Positions 24,336 through 35,875 of a DNA stretch of 42,429 nucleotides are shown piece after piece (positions within the stretch are counted from its first letter, which is position 1; every line of letters starts with the position of its first letter). This stretch comes from Alphaproteobacteria bacterium (GTDB lineage Bacteria > Pseudomonadota > Alphaproteobacteria > Rhizobiales > Beijerinckiaceae), in assembly GCA_016869595.1 (NCBI GenBank), contig VGDT01000025.1, forward strand, positions 1 to 42,429, read 5' to 3'. Below the pieces are notes generated by a model that saw only the letters and a program-made list of their open reading frames with translations, was not told the origin of the DNA and made no database searches. The position numbers and the translations under genes were made by a program.

Positions 24336-25874
24336 TTGACGACGCCTCGCTCCAGCGCGCGCCTGATCTACGCTCCGCTTTCTAAGGTCCTCGGACTCGT
24401 CGTCCTTTGTCTGACGACGCTCGCGCCGAAAATCACTGAAACGGCGGTCGCCAACGGCGACACAAGAACCATCCATCTCTACCACGCCCACACGCATGAA
24501 TCGATTTCGGCGACCTATCTCGTCAACGGGCAATATGACAGCAACGTCCTGCAGCAACTGAACTGGTTCCTGCGCGACTGGCGCCGCGACGAGCCGACCA
24601 ATATGGACCCGCGCCTGTTTGACGTCGTGTGGGAAGCATACCGTTCCGCGGGCGTTGGCGATCAGGTCGTCAATGTCGTCTCCGCCTATCGCTCTCCCGA
24701 AACGAACGCCATGCTGCGCGCCCGTTCGCGCGCCGTCGCCAAATATTCACAGCACATGCTCGGCAAGGCGATGGACACCACCATGCCCGGGCTTCCCATG
24801 TCCCAGGTTCGCGAGATCGGCATGCGGATGCAGCGTGGCGGCGTTGGCTATTACCCCAATGCCGGCACGCCCTTTGTCCATCTCGACGTCGGCAATGTGC
24901 GTCATTGGCCGCGCATGAGCTACGACGAGCTCGTGCGGCTTTTCCCTGACGGGAAAACCGTGCATCTGCCGACCAACAACCAACCGCTCGCGCGCTATGA
25001 AGAGGCGCGCGCGGAGATCGAAGCCCGCGGCGACGGCGCTTATGTCGTCGCGCCGAGGCGCACGTTTGGCGGGTTCTTCGCCATGCTATTTGGCGGCGGC
25101 GGCGGCGGCGAGGAAGATGACGCCGAGGTCACGACGCCGGCGCCGGGCGCGCGCAAGCAATGGGCGGCGCTCGCGCCGCGGGCGACGCGAGGGGCGAACG
25201 GCGAAACCGACGAAGAAAGCGCCGCTTCCGCCTCAGCCGACGCCAATCGTTATAGGGCGCCCGAGATCGCGCGGGCCGAGGCCGATCTGCCGCGGGGCGA
25301 AACTACCCTTTCAGCGCCGGGAGCAGAGCCGCCCGATCAGGAGTCTTCATCTACCAAGCCGCCCACCGTCCGGGCGCCGCTTCCGCCTCAGCGTCCGGCT
25401 TCGCTCCCGGGCTTTACGGATAGGCAGATCGCCTATGACAGAGCCACCACTCTTGCAGCTGTCGAGCGGTCGAGCGAACTGCAAAACGCAAGCGAACTTC
25501 AGGAGAGCGAAAGCCCCGAGGCCACGCCCCATCGTTCCGCGCGGGGATCGGCGCCCCTTCCCCCGTCTCGGCCGGCGACCTTCGACGTCAAGGCGACGAG
25601 CGCCATAGCTCGCTTGGTCAAATCGACCAAAAGCGAGGCAAGAAGGTCAAAAACAGTCCGCGAAGATTCACTCGCCTACGCGCCTGAGCCAAAGGCGCGG
25701 GAGCAATCAGACGCAGGCGAGGAAAGCGTGCAGAGGAATCCAAAAGTCGCCGACCAGCCGGCGAAAGCGGCCCTCATTGCGCCCACCGGCCTTCGCTCAG
25801 CCGCTCGGGCGCGCGTGCGCAGCCAAGCCGCTCCGGAAGCCGTGGAAGAGATTGCGAAGTCCCCGGTCCACTAG
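24336..25874 (+). CDS. DUF882 (peptidase M15-type) murein peptidase with long Pro/Ala-rich tail
   Basis: This encodes 512 residues from a TTG at 24336; no in-frame ATG fits. A hydrophobic segment near residues 14-31 (LSKVLGLVVLCLTTLA) exports or anchors the protein. Residues about 45-215 are a DUF882 domain of the MepK/YcbK type, with zinc-ligand motifs SQHMLGKAMD and FVHLDVGNVRHW, and SAYRSPETN. Such enzymes cut peptidoglycan cross-links during growth. The remaining ~290 residues are Pro/Ala/Arg-rich and low in complexity, including an LFGGGGGGEEDDAE stretch, probably a disordered wall-spanning region. Confidence 0.85.
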   Translation: MTTPRSSARLIYAPLSKVLGLVVLCLTTLAPKITETAVANGDTRTIHLYHAHTHESISATYLVNGQYDSNVLQQLNWFLRDWRRDEPTNMDPRLFDVVWEAYRSAGVGDQVVNVVSAYRSPETNAMLRARSRAVAKYSQHMLGKAMDTTMPGLPMSQVREIGMRMQRGGVGYYPNAGTPFVHLDVGNVRHWPRMSYDELVRLFPDGKTVHLPTNNQPLARYEEARAEIEARGDGAYVVAPRRTFGGFFAMLFGGGGGGEEDDAEVTTPAPGARKQWAALAPRATRGANGETDEESAASASADANRYRAPEIARAEADLPRGETTLSAPGAEPPDQESSSTKPPTVRAPLPPQRPASLPGFTDRQIAYDRATTLAAVERSSELQNASELQESESPEATPHRSARGSAPLPPSRPATFDVKATSAIARLVKSTKSEARRSKTVREDSLAYAPEPKAREQSDAGEESVQRNPKVADQPAKAALIAPTGLRSAARARVRSQAAPEAVEEIAKSPVH

Positions 25875-25932
25875 ATGCGTCAGACGCGGTCGCCTATCTC
25901 GCCTTTGAAAGCTCGACCCTTCTACTAAAAAT

Positions 25933-26058
25933 TTACGGCAGCAAAGTAACCGCATTTATCGCCGCGACACCGATCAGAATAGCAGCGCGCACTGCAAAGT
26001 AGAGCGTGCCGGCAATAGCGATAATTTTGACGAAGGTATAACCATCAGGATCAAACAT
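25933..26058 (-). CDS. Possible 41-residue membrane protein
   Basis: Between the DUF882 gene and mdh, the minus strand has an ATG frame reading MFDPDGYTFVKIIAIAGTLY and then FAVRAAILIGVAAINAVTLLP. Nearly the whole peptide after residue 10 is hydrophobic, which fits a single membrane helix. An AAGG lies close to the start. The rest of this 357-bp intergenic region shows nothing I can name. Confidence 0.4.
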   Translation of the reverse strand: MFDPDGYTFVKIIAIAGTLYFAVRAAILIGVAAINAVTLLP

Positions 26059-26231
26059 GGCCTTAAATCCATTCCAGCAAAGCTGAACCTCTCGCAAGAT
26101 TCAGTCTTCCAGAGTGACTAACCTCCGACTTGCAAAGAATGTTCCTGCGGGCAAGCCCAAGCCGCCCAAGCCGCCGGCCGTTCCGCCGCGGCGTTGCAGC
26201 TCTGAAATCGAGTGCGGCGTTTGAAAGGGGT

Positions 26232-27338
<1,107 letters not shown>

Positions 27339-27427
27339 CTAATGTCGCAGGGATTGCGGCCGCCGGCGGAGTTGCTTACCTGCAAAGCTCGAGGGGGAGC
27401 GCGAGAGCGCCAGCGGAAGGTCGATAC

Positions 27428-27973
27428 ATGAGGAGAGAATTTTCGACGCCCATATGGGCAATCGCGATTGCTGTGGGCGGCCTGCTAGGATCAACCGCGG
27501 CTCAAGCGGCGGACCCGGACGAGGCGGAGCTCCTAAATCATTTTGAGAAGGTCGACGTCTGGCATTTTCCGGTCGACTATACGGTCCGCTACAACAACCA
27601 GGACGTCATCGTCACCCGCGAGATGGTGGCGCAGCCCGCCCCTCAGGGCGCGCTTTGTTACATCCGCTTCGATCTCATTAAGGGTGACGGCGACTATGGC
27701 TACGGCTTTAAGCCGGGCGGCCCGCGCGACGCCCATTGGGGTGTAAATGTGCTGAAAAGGGGCACGGTGCTCGACCAGCTGGCCTCGCGACTGAAAATGG
27801 ACGTCATCTATTTTTACGTGGAGGGTCCGAAATCCGAGGCGGCCAAAGCCGTTTGCGCGCGTAAGCAGGACGCGCCGACAGCCGCGGCCGGCAACGCCTA
27901 TAAGGGACCCTGGTCCGATCTCGTGACGAAGTCGCGGCTGATCCACGGGTGGCCGGCGGCGCCGGCGCCATAG
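27428..27973 (+). CDS. Exported hypothetical protein
   Basis: This encodes 181 residues with a signal peptide (WAIAIAVGGLLGSTAAQA, then AD). The mature protein has aromatic-rich segments (DVWHFPVDYTVRYNNQDVIV, GDGDYGYGFKPGGPRDAHWG) and two cysteines. It is transcribed away from mdh and followed by tRNA-Lys. I do not recognise the family; a periplasmic location is the only firm inference. Confidence 0.7.
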   Translation: MRREFSTPIWAIAIAVGGLLGSTAAQAADPDEAELLNHFEKVDVWHFPVDYTVRYNNQDVIVTREMVAQPAPQGALCYIRFDLIKGDGDYGYGFKPGGPRDAHWGVNVLKRGTVLDQLASRLKMDVIYFYVEGPKSEAAKAVCARKQDAPTAAAGNAYKGPWSDLVTKSRLIHGWPAAPAP

Positions 27974-28088
27974 CTTAAGAGGGGAAATCGAGCACAGGCA
28001 TTGCGTGGCGCTGGACAGCCGCGAGCGGTTTTGTTATTCGCACCGCTCGTTCGAAACAGCGTCGCGCTCGCCCGCGCGCTCGACGGAC

Positions 28089-28164
<76 letters not shown>

Positions 28165-28226
28165 ATCACCGATCAATGGCCCCTGTGGTCTTCTGATGAA
28201 GTGACTGTCCGATCGCGGGCACGAAA

Positions 28227-29882
28227 ATGAAGCTTCGGACGTTCTTTTCAATCTTCTTCCTGTTGCTCGTCGCATTAGCAGGCGGCAACTTAGCGCTCGG
28301 CATACTTCTCGAAAAAGCGCAGCAAGAGCTGGAGACGTCGCATCGCGAATTGCAGTCTTTGACCACGCTTGCCGAGGATTTGGTTTTTTCCTCCCAGTGG
28401 CAGACGCGCTTTGCGAGAGGCTACATTTCCAACAATGATCCGAAAAGGGTTGATTGGTACAACATTATCGAAGCCATTCTGAATGGCGAAGTCGCGCGGC
28501 CCAAAGACTATAATTTTGGCTATTGGGATCTCGTGAATGGCGGAATCATTTCGCCGCCTGAATGGAGAAGCGACGGCGCAGTTTCCATTGAAGATCGCTT
28601 CTTGAGCCAAAATATCACCGCGCAAGAACTGAATAAGTTGAAGGAAGCGCGCAGCTTCTTGGAGAAAGTGGTCGGCATCGAACGGGCCGCAATGCATGCG
28701 GTCGACGGTGAATTCGACGACGGCGCCGGAACCTTCTCCCGCAAGGGCAAGCCGGATCGCGCTCTTGCGACAAAACTGCTGTTCAGCGACGAATATCGCA
28801 AGCTTAACGCAGATTTGGCGCTGAAGGTCTCTCAGATGCAGGAATTGATTCGGCAGAGATATGCGGCGCAGATTTCACAACAACAAGCGTTCGCCCGCCT
28901 TTTATTTACGTTCAACACCTACATCAGTATCGGCTTATTCGGACTGGTCATTTTGTCTCTCATCTTCTTGCGCAATCGCTTCGCGGTTCGATCGTCGCAG
29001 CTCATGAAGGTCGTTCACGATATCGGCTCCGGGAACCTGACTGCGCGCATTCCTGTTTCCGGGAAGGATGAGATCAGCGAGTTGGCGACGACGATCAACG
29101 CGATGGCGAAAGATCTGAACATCGCATTCGACAAACTCGAAAATAAGATAAAGCTCTCTGGCGAGGCGTTGGCGGATCTGGAGATCGAACGCTCTCGTTC
29201 GGAAAAGCTGCTTCACAACATTCTCCCCGCCGCCATCGCCCAACGACTGCGCGGGGGCGAAGAAACCATCGCGGAAGTTTTCCCGGAAGTGACTGTCTTT
29301 TTCTCCGACATCGTCGGATTTACGGAGCTCTCGGCGAAACTGGGACCGCACGAGACGGTCAATATGCTCAACGCCATATTCGAAAAATTCGATGAGCTTG
29401 TCGAAAAGCACGGCGTCGAAAAAATAAAAACGATCGGCGACAGCTACATGGTCGTCGGCGGGGTCCCCACCAGAGACCCGCTGCATTGTCAGCACATCGC
29501 AGACTTCGCTTTGGAGGCCCAAAGCTTCGTAGACAATTTCGCGAAAGAGGTTCCGTACCCACTCAGGATGAGGATGGGCGTGCACACCGGAACCGTCGCC
29601 GCCGGCGTCGTCGGTAGAAAACGGTTTTCCTACGATCTATGGGGCGACGTCGTTAACGTCGCCAGCCGCTTTGAATCGACCTGTCAGCCCGACAAGATCC
29701 ACGTGTCCGAAGCGGTCAAGGTGCGCCTCAACGACGATTACGTATTCTTGGACGAGGGAACCGTCGAATTGAAGGGCAAAGAGGCGATGCGGTCCTTTTT
29801 TCTGATTGGAAAGAAGACGCAAATGCCGGGAATTTTGGACTTTAAGTCTTCTAGACCGGCCGCCTTCCAAAGCGGCTCATGA
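28227..29882 (+). CDS. Membrane-bound class III adenylate cyclase
   Basis: This encodes 551 residues. Transmembrane helices at about 5-27 and 232-252 flank a periplasmic region of roughly 200 residues of no recognised sensor type. A HAMP domain (VHDIGSGNLTARIPVSGKDE) and a short coiled coil lead to the catalytic domain. Metal-binding aspartates are D361 (FFSDIVGF) and D405 (KTIGDSY). The Lys in EKIKTIGD and D470 in YDLWGD select adenine, and NVASR supplies the transition-state residues. It should make cAMP in response to an envelope signal, and all key residues are present. Confidence 0.9.
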   Translation: MKLRTFFSIFFLLLVALAGGNLALGILLEKAQQELETSHRELQSLTTLAEDLVFSSQWQTRFARGYISNNDPKRVDWYNIIEAILNGEVARPKDYNFGYWDLVNGGIISPPEWRSDGAVSIEDRFLSQNITAQELNKLKEARSFLEKVVGIERAAMHAVDGEFDDGAGTFSRKGKPDRALATKLLFSDEYRKLNADLALKVSQMQELIRQRYAAQISQQQAFARLLFTFNTYISIGLFGLVILSLIFLRNRFAVRSSQLMKVVHDIGSGNLTARIPVSGKDEISELATTINAMAKDLNIAFDKLENKIKLSGEALADLEIERSRSEKLLHNILPAAIAQRLRGGEETIAEVFPEVTVFFSDIVGFTELSAKLGPHETVNMLNAIFEKFDELVEKHGVEKIKTIGDSYMVVGGVPTRDPLHCQHIADFALEAQSFVDNFAKEVPYPLRMRMGVHTGTVAAGVVGRKRFSYDLWGDVVNVASRFESTCQPDKIHVSEAVKVRLNDDYVFLDEGTVELKGKEAMRSFFLIGKKTQMPGILDFKSSRPAAFQSGS

Positions 29883-30014
29883 CCGGCGCTCGATCCTTCC
29901 CGTCTCGCGCTATTGGCCCTTAGCCGCTGCGAATAATAAACTAACATTCGGGCTTGCCGGGTGATTTTGGCCTATCATCAGGCTCGACGCAGCCGCAAAC
30001 AGCCGGAGCTACCT

Positions 30015-30482
30015 ATGCAGCGCGTGACAATAACCATCGACGAAGAGCTGATGAGCGCGCTCGACCAATATATGGAGACGGGCGGCCATCGAAACCGTTC
30101 CGAGGCGGTGCGCGATCTCGTTCGCGCAGGACTGCTGAAAACGCCCGAAACCGATGACAGCGCCCGCGCCTGCGTCGCGGCGCTCGTCTATGTCTATGAC
30201 CACGAGACGCGACAGCTCTCGAAGCGATTGATGCATGATCATCATTCTCACGCCGACATGTCGATCGCCACGCTCCATGTGCACTTGGATGAGGCGACCT
30301 GTCTCGAAGTGTCTTTGCTCAAGGGCCAGAAGTCGGAAGTCGAACATTTCGCCGGCCATGTGATTGGCGAGCGCGGAGTCCGATATGGGCAACTCGTCGT
30401 CGTGCCGGCGGATGTCGAGCAGGCCGAAGCGCCCCATATCCATCGCCATCCGACAAGCCGTCACACGCATCAATCGAATTAG
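30015..30482 (+). CDS. nikR: Nickel-responsive regulator NikR
   Basis: This encodes 155 residues from the ATG at 30015. The ribbon-helix-helix DNA-binding domain is QRVTITIDEELMSALDQYME with NRSEAVRDLVRAGL. The C-terminal ACT-like domain carries the nickel ligands H77, H88, H90 and C96 (ATLHVHLDEATCLE), matching H76, H87, H89 and C95 of E. coli. An extra His-rich tail (HIHRHPTSRHTH) could store or scavenge metal. No nickel transporter, hydrogenase or urease gene lies nearby, so its targets are elsewhere. Confidence 0.93.
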   Translation: MQRVTITIDEELMSALDQYMETGGHRNRSEAVRDLVRAGLLKTPETDDSARACVAALVYVYDHETRQLSKRLMHDHHSHADMSIATLHVHLDEATCLEVSLLKGQKSEVEHFAGHVIGERGVRYGQLVVVPADVEQAEAPHIHRHPTSRHTHQSN

Positions 30483-30539
30483 AGCGGGCCGGCTGAACCT
30501 TCGCGCGTGTGCGTAAGTCCCGGCGGTCGCTAGCCTCGC

Positions 30540-30845
30540 TCACCCGGCCTTGCGCTGCTTTACATAGCTGCGCAGCACGGCGTTGATGCGCCGCTGATAG
30601 CCGGGGCCTTGCGCCTTGAAATAGTCGATCAGGTCTTGATCGAGGCGGATCGAGATCGCCTGTTTTTTTGGCGGGACAACGACTTCTGCCTTGCTCCAGT
30701 CGATCGGCTCGAATTCGGCCCAATCGGAATCGCTCGCGACAGCGGCGTCGATTTCCGCGTCGATCATTTCTCGCTTCTTTGTCACCCGGTGCGCCATCGC
30801 TTCATGATGTGTCGCCGATGCGATCTTTGTAGATTTCACGCTCAT
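30540..30845 (-). CDS. brnA: BrnA-family antitoxin
   Basis: This encodes 101 residues (or 85 from the ATG at 30797, just after the brnT stop). The C-terminal half AISIRLDQDLIDYFKAQGPG, YQRRINAVLRSYVKQRK is the ribbon-helix-helix-like domain of BrnA, which binds both the toxin and its own promoter. It is the second gene of a brnT-brnA operon. The linker WAEFEPIDWSKAEVVVPPKK is typical. Confidence 0.88.
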   Translation of the reverse strand: MSVKSTKIASATHHEAMAHRVTKKREMIDAEIDAAVASDSDWAEFEPIDWSKAEVVVPPKKQAISIRLDQDLIDYFKAQGPGYQRRINAVLRSYVKQRKAG

Positions 30846-31083
30846 ACTTTCTCGCCATCCTGGCCGAGATGATCCGAATACGGCCGTTTCGTTCGGTGTA
30901 GATCACGGCGACGATGCGGCCCTGAGCGTTGCCGAGAGCCATCCAGCGCATCTCTTCGGAGCGGTCTGACCGAATTCGCAGGTAGGGTTCTTCGAAGAGA
31001 CTGACAACTTCTTCAAAAGAGATCCCATGCTTCAAAAAGTTCGTATGATTCTTTCTCGAATCCCAGTCGAATTCGGCTGACAA
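30802..31083 (-). CDS. brnT: BrnT-family toxin (RNase)
   Basis: This encodes 93 residues from a TTG at 31083, preceded at 8 bases by AAGGAG. The longer frame upstream has no family similarity. Motifs FDWDSRKNHTNFLKHGISFE, RWMALGNAQGRIVAVIYTER and RIISARMARKYERE are those of BrnT, a RelE-fold ribonuclease that stops translation when free of BrnA. It is followed directly by brnA. No truncation is seen, so the pair looks functional. Confidence 0.88.
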   Translation of the reverse strand: MSAEFDWDSRKNHTNFLKHGISFEEVVSLFEEPYLRIRSDRSEEMRWMALGNAQGRIVAVIYTERNGRIRIISARMARKYEREIYKDRIGDTS

Positions 31084-31168
31084 GATAGGTGCTCCTTGAT
31101 GCTTTTCATGCGACTCCCTTTTTCTCTGATTAGCCCCGTAAGCTGGTTCTTCCGCCAGATGAAATTCA

Positions 31169-31196
31169 ATTGTATATACACTTGGGGCGATGTCAA
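31169..31196 (-). promoter_or_regulatory. Probable brnTA promoter with overlapping palindrome
   Basis: On the minus strand a perfect -35 box TTGACA (31191-31196) and a -10-like TACAAT (31169-31174) are 16 bp apart. The palindrome TGTATATACA (31171-31180) overlaps the -10 box and is a good candidate operator for BrnA, which is known to repress its own operon. The region is shared with the dnaG upstream region on the other strand. Confidence 0.65.
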
Positions 31197-31295
31197 CGAC
31201 ACTTTCTTGGCGGATGTGGATGGCGCAAGATCCCAGGCTCGCCAGACCATTCTTGCTATAAGGTACCACCGTTTCGGTTGAGTGCACGGCAAAGT

Positions 31296-33200
31296 ATGCG
31301 CTTTTCGCCTTCCTTCCTCGATGAGATTCGGGCGCGCGTGCCCGTCTCGGAGGTCGTGCGCCAGAAGGTGAAACTCAGGAAAGAAGGCAAGGAGTGGCGG
31401 GGCCTCTCGCCCTTTAACGCCGAGAAAACCCCTTCCTTTTACGTCAACGACCAGAAGATGCGCTGGTTCGACTTCTCCGCGGGCAAGAACGGCAACATCT
31501 TCGATTTCGTCATGGAGACCGAGGGACTCTCCTTCCCTGAGGCGGTTGAGAGATTGGCGGCGCTCGCCGGCCTGCCGCTGCCTGTCGAGACGAAGGAGCA
31601 GCAAGAGCAGGATCGGCGGCGCGCGACGCTTGGCGAGGCGCTGGAGGCGGCGGCGGTCTTTTTCGAAAAGCAGCTCGCCGGCGCGGCGGGACGCGAGGCG
31701 CGCGCCTATCTCGACCGTAGACAGATTTCCTCGTCCGCACGCGAAAAATTCCGTTTGGGCTTTGCGCCGCCCGAACGCCATGCGCTGCGCGATTATCTCG
31801 CCGCCAAAGGCGCAGGCGTCGAAACGATGATCGAGGCGGGCCTTCTCGTCCATGGCGAAGAGATTGCTGTTCCCTACGATCGGTTCCGCAATCGGATCAT
31901 GTTTCCGATCTGCGACCGCGCGGGTCGGGTCATCGCCTTCGGCGGACGCGCCCTAGAGGCGGATGCGCAGGCCAAATATCTCAACTCCCCGGAGACGCCG
32001 CTCTTTCACAAGGGCGCGACCCTTTACAATCTGCATAACGCCCGCAAGGCCGCGCATGACGCCGGAACAGTGATCGCGGTCGAGGGCTATGTCGACGTCA
32101 TTGCGCTGAACGCGGCCGGCTTCCCCAACGCGGTCGCCCCGCTCGGCACTGCGCTGACCGCCGAACAATGCGCCCTGCTCTGGCGCCTCGCCGAGGAGCC
32201 GATCCTCTGCTTCGACGGCGACAAGGCAGGATTGAAAGCAGCCCTTCGCGCCGTGGATACGGCGCTGCCGCTGATTGGGCCCGGCCGTTCGTTGCGATTC
32301 GTGCTCCTGCCAGACGGCCAGGATCCCGACGAACTGCTGCGCTCCGCCGGGCCGGAGGCTCTCGCTGAAGCTCTGAACCGGCCATTGCCACTCGTCGATC
32401 TTTTATGGATGCGCGAGACCGACGGGGCGGCGCTCGATACGCCCGAGCGGCGCGCCGCGCTAGAACGGCGGCTGCGCGAAATTGTCGGCCATATCGGCGA
32501 CGACGACCTGCGGCGCCACTACCTCCAAGAGTTCGCCCAGCGGCTGGACAGCCTTTTCGGACGCGATCGGCGCAACCAATTTCGAGGCCCCAATGGCGCG
32601 CATCGCGGCGCGGGCGGACGCAGACGCGCGACTAACGACGGGCCCCTCGCCATTGGCGCGGGGCTGGCGAATTCGCCGCTGTTTCGAGGGGTCAAGGCCG
32701 GGATTGCGCCCCGAGAGGCGCTTATCTTATTGATCCTGATCAATCATCCTGATCTGATCGACTCCCGCGTCGAAGATCTGGCGACCCTCGATCTCGATTC
32801 CGGCGACATGCGCGCCTTGCGTGACGCGCTTTTACGATTCGCGGAGCGCAGCGAATCGGATAAGGCTCAGCTTCGCCCGTTTCTGGCGTCGCTCGGGCTT
32901 GAGCGGACGGTCGCCCGGCTTGAGGCGATGGCCGCCCACTCGACGTTGTGGAGCGTGCGCCCCGAGGCCGCCGCCGCTGACGCCGGCGAAAGCCTGCGAC
33001 AGGCTTTCGTCTTGCATCGCAGATCGTTGGCGTTAAATAGAGAGTTGCGCGCGGTGCAAGCGCTGCTGGCCGACAACCCCAACGAGCGGGATTATGCGCG
33101 GCTGAAGGATATTCAGACCCAGTTGTCGGCGCTAGATGGCGCAGAAGCAGCGGTGGAAGGATATGGAGCGCTTTCCGGCCGGCCGTCGCGCAATTTGTGA
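31296..33200 (+). CDS. dnaG: DNA primase with degenerate zinc-binding domain
   Basis: This encodes 634 residues from the ATG at 31296 (MRFSPSFLDEIRARVPVSEV). DnaG makes RNA primers at the replication fork. The N-terminal CHC2 domain keeps its fold motifs (GLSPFNAEKTPSFYVND, RWFDFSAGKNGNIFDFVMET), but all four zinc ligands of the E. coli enzyme are replaced: Cys-to-Ser, His-to-Asn, and both later Cys are gone. The core has the RNA polymerase basic motif region and Toprim residues (VIAVEGYVDVIALNAAG, CFDGDKAGLKAA). The C-terminal helicase-binding domain is present. It precedes rpoD. Confidence 0.95.
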   Translation: MRFSPSFLDEIRARVPVSEVVRQKVKLRKEGKEWRGLSPFNAEKTPSFYVNDQKMRWFDFSAGKNGNIFDFVMETEGLSFPEAVERLAALAGLPLPVETKEQQEQDRRRATLGEALEAAAVFFEKQLAGAAGREARAYLDRRQISSSAREKFRLGFAPPERHALRDYLAAKGAGVETMIEAGLLVHGEEIAVPYDRFRNRIMFPICDRAGRVIAFGGRALEADAQAKYLNSPETPLFHKGATLYNLHNARKAAHDAGTVIAVEGYVDVIALNAAGFPNAVAPLGTALTAEQCALLWRLAEEPILCFDGDKAGLKAALRAVDTALPLIGPGRSLRFVLLPDGQDPDELLRSAGPEALAEALNRPLPLVDLLWMRETDGAALDTPERRAALERRLREIVGHIGDDDLRRHYLQEFAQRLDSLFGRDRRNQFRGPNGAHRGAGGRRRATNDGPLAIGAGLANSPLFRGVKAGIAPREALILLILINHPDLIDSRVEDLATLDLDSGDMRALRDALLRFAERSESDKAQLRPFLASLGLERTVARLEAMAAHSTLWSVRPEAAAADAGESLRQAFVLHRRSLALNRELRAVQALLADNPNERDYARLKDIQTQLSALDGAEAAVEGYGALSGRPSRNL

Positions 33201-33408
33201 ATTCGCATGGGTTAGCGCCGTGACGAAGAGGGGACGGAGAACGCGCCGCTAGGGGGCGGGGCGAGGTTTTTTTGCGGTCGGTCGGGCCCTTCGCCTGGTC
33301 GCCGCGCCGCAGCTTGGAGAGGGGCGGCCTCTCAGGCTTATTTTGAGAAAACTAGCGCCTTGCCTGGTTCGGGGAGCCGATCCGGAGCGAGGCGCTTGGA
33401 GCTTATGG

Positions 33409-35421
<2,013 letters not shown>

Positions 35422-35442
35422 CGCGACGCGCGGAGAATCGAT

Positions 35443-35649
35443 TTACGCCTCGACATATTCCGCGACGGCGCTGGGGACCGGCACGGGCAGCCCATCGGCT
35501 TCAAGCCCTTCAATGTGGAATCGGATCGCTTCACGCAGCTCCCGTTCGACTTCGGGAACTGATGCGCCCGTCGCGATGCAACCCGGCAAATCAGGCACAT
35601 AGGCCGAATAATTGTCGCCCGCCTTTTCGATCACGACCGCATAACGCAT
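35443..35649 (-). CDS. hicB: HicB-family antitoxin, apparently orphaned
   Basis: This encodes 68 residues of the HicB N-terminal fold: [59 protein letters not shown]. HicB neutralises the mRNA interferase HicA. The ATG overlaps the stop of the upstream hicA remnant (TGATG at 35647-35651), the usual hicA-hicB coupling. With hicA truncated, only the antitoxin remains. Confidence 0.88.
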   Translation of the reverse strand: MRYAVVIEKAGDNYSAYVPDLPGCIATGASVPEVERELREAIRFHIEGLEADGLPVPVPSAVAEYVEA

Positions 35650-35747
35650 CAGGGCTTCTCCTTGAGGCCTGCCTGTTTCTGAATACTGTTCGGCGTCCCT
35701 GGCGAAATATCGTTCAAGATGGAACCCCGGTTGAGCATTTCGAGCGT
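35649..35747 (-). pseudogene. hicA toxin remnant, truncated by repeat copy D
   Basis: The minus-strand frame directly ahead of hicB ends with SILNDISPGTPNSIQKQAGL and KEKP. This matches the C-terminal block of HicA toxins (usually GTL-SILKQAGL). Upstream of about 30 codons the frame runs into palindromic repeat copy D, so the catalytic His/Gly region of HicA is missing. The stop overlaps the hicB start, as in complete operons. I infer that the toxin was inactivated at the repeat. Confidence 0.75.
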
Positions 35748-35851
35748 GTCATTCCCGGCAGGCCGAAGGCCTGATCGGGAATCCAGGGCAGCTTCCAGGA
35801 TGTTTGTTGCGGTTCTGGCTTCCCGATCGCGCTTCGCGCGTCGGGAATGAC
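35748..35851. repeat. Palindromic dispersed repeat, copy D
   Basis: This is the same element as copies A-C but in the opposite orientation: here the AGGCCGAAGGCCT hairpin is in the left arm and GCGCTTCGCGC in the right. The ends are GTCATTCCCGGC and GTCGGGAATGAC. It abuts the hicA remnant on the left and lies 24 bp from the stop of the MFS gene on the right. Confidence 0.9.
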
Positions 35852-35875
35852 ATTCGGGCGGTCCAATATTTTTCA

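Noticed and set aside
28022-28049. Inverted repeat CGAGCGGT/ACCGCTCG ahead of tRNA-Lys
   Set aside because: The 8-bp arms have a 12-base loop and no T-run, so neither a terminator nor a known regulatory element can be supported.
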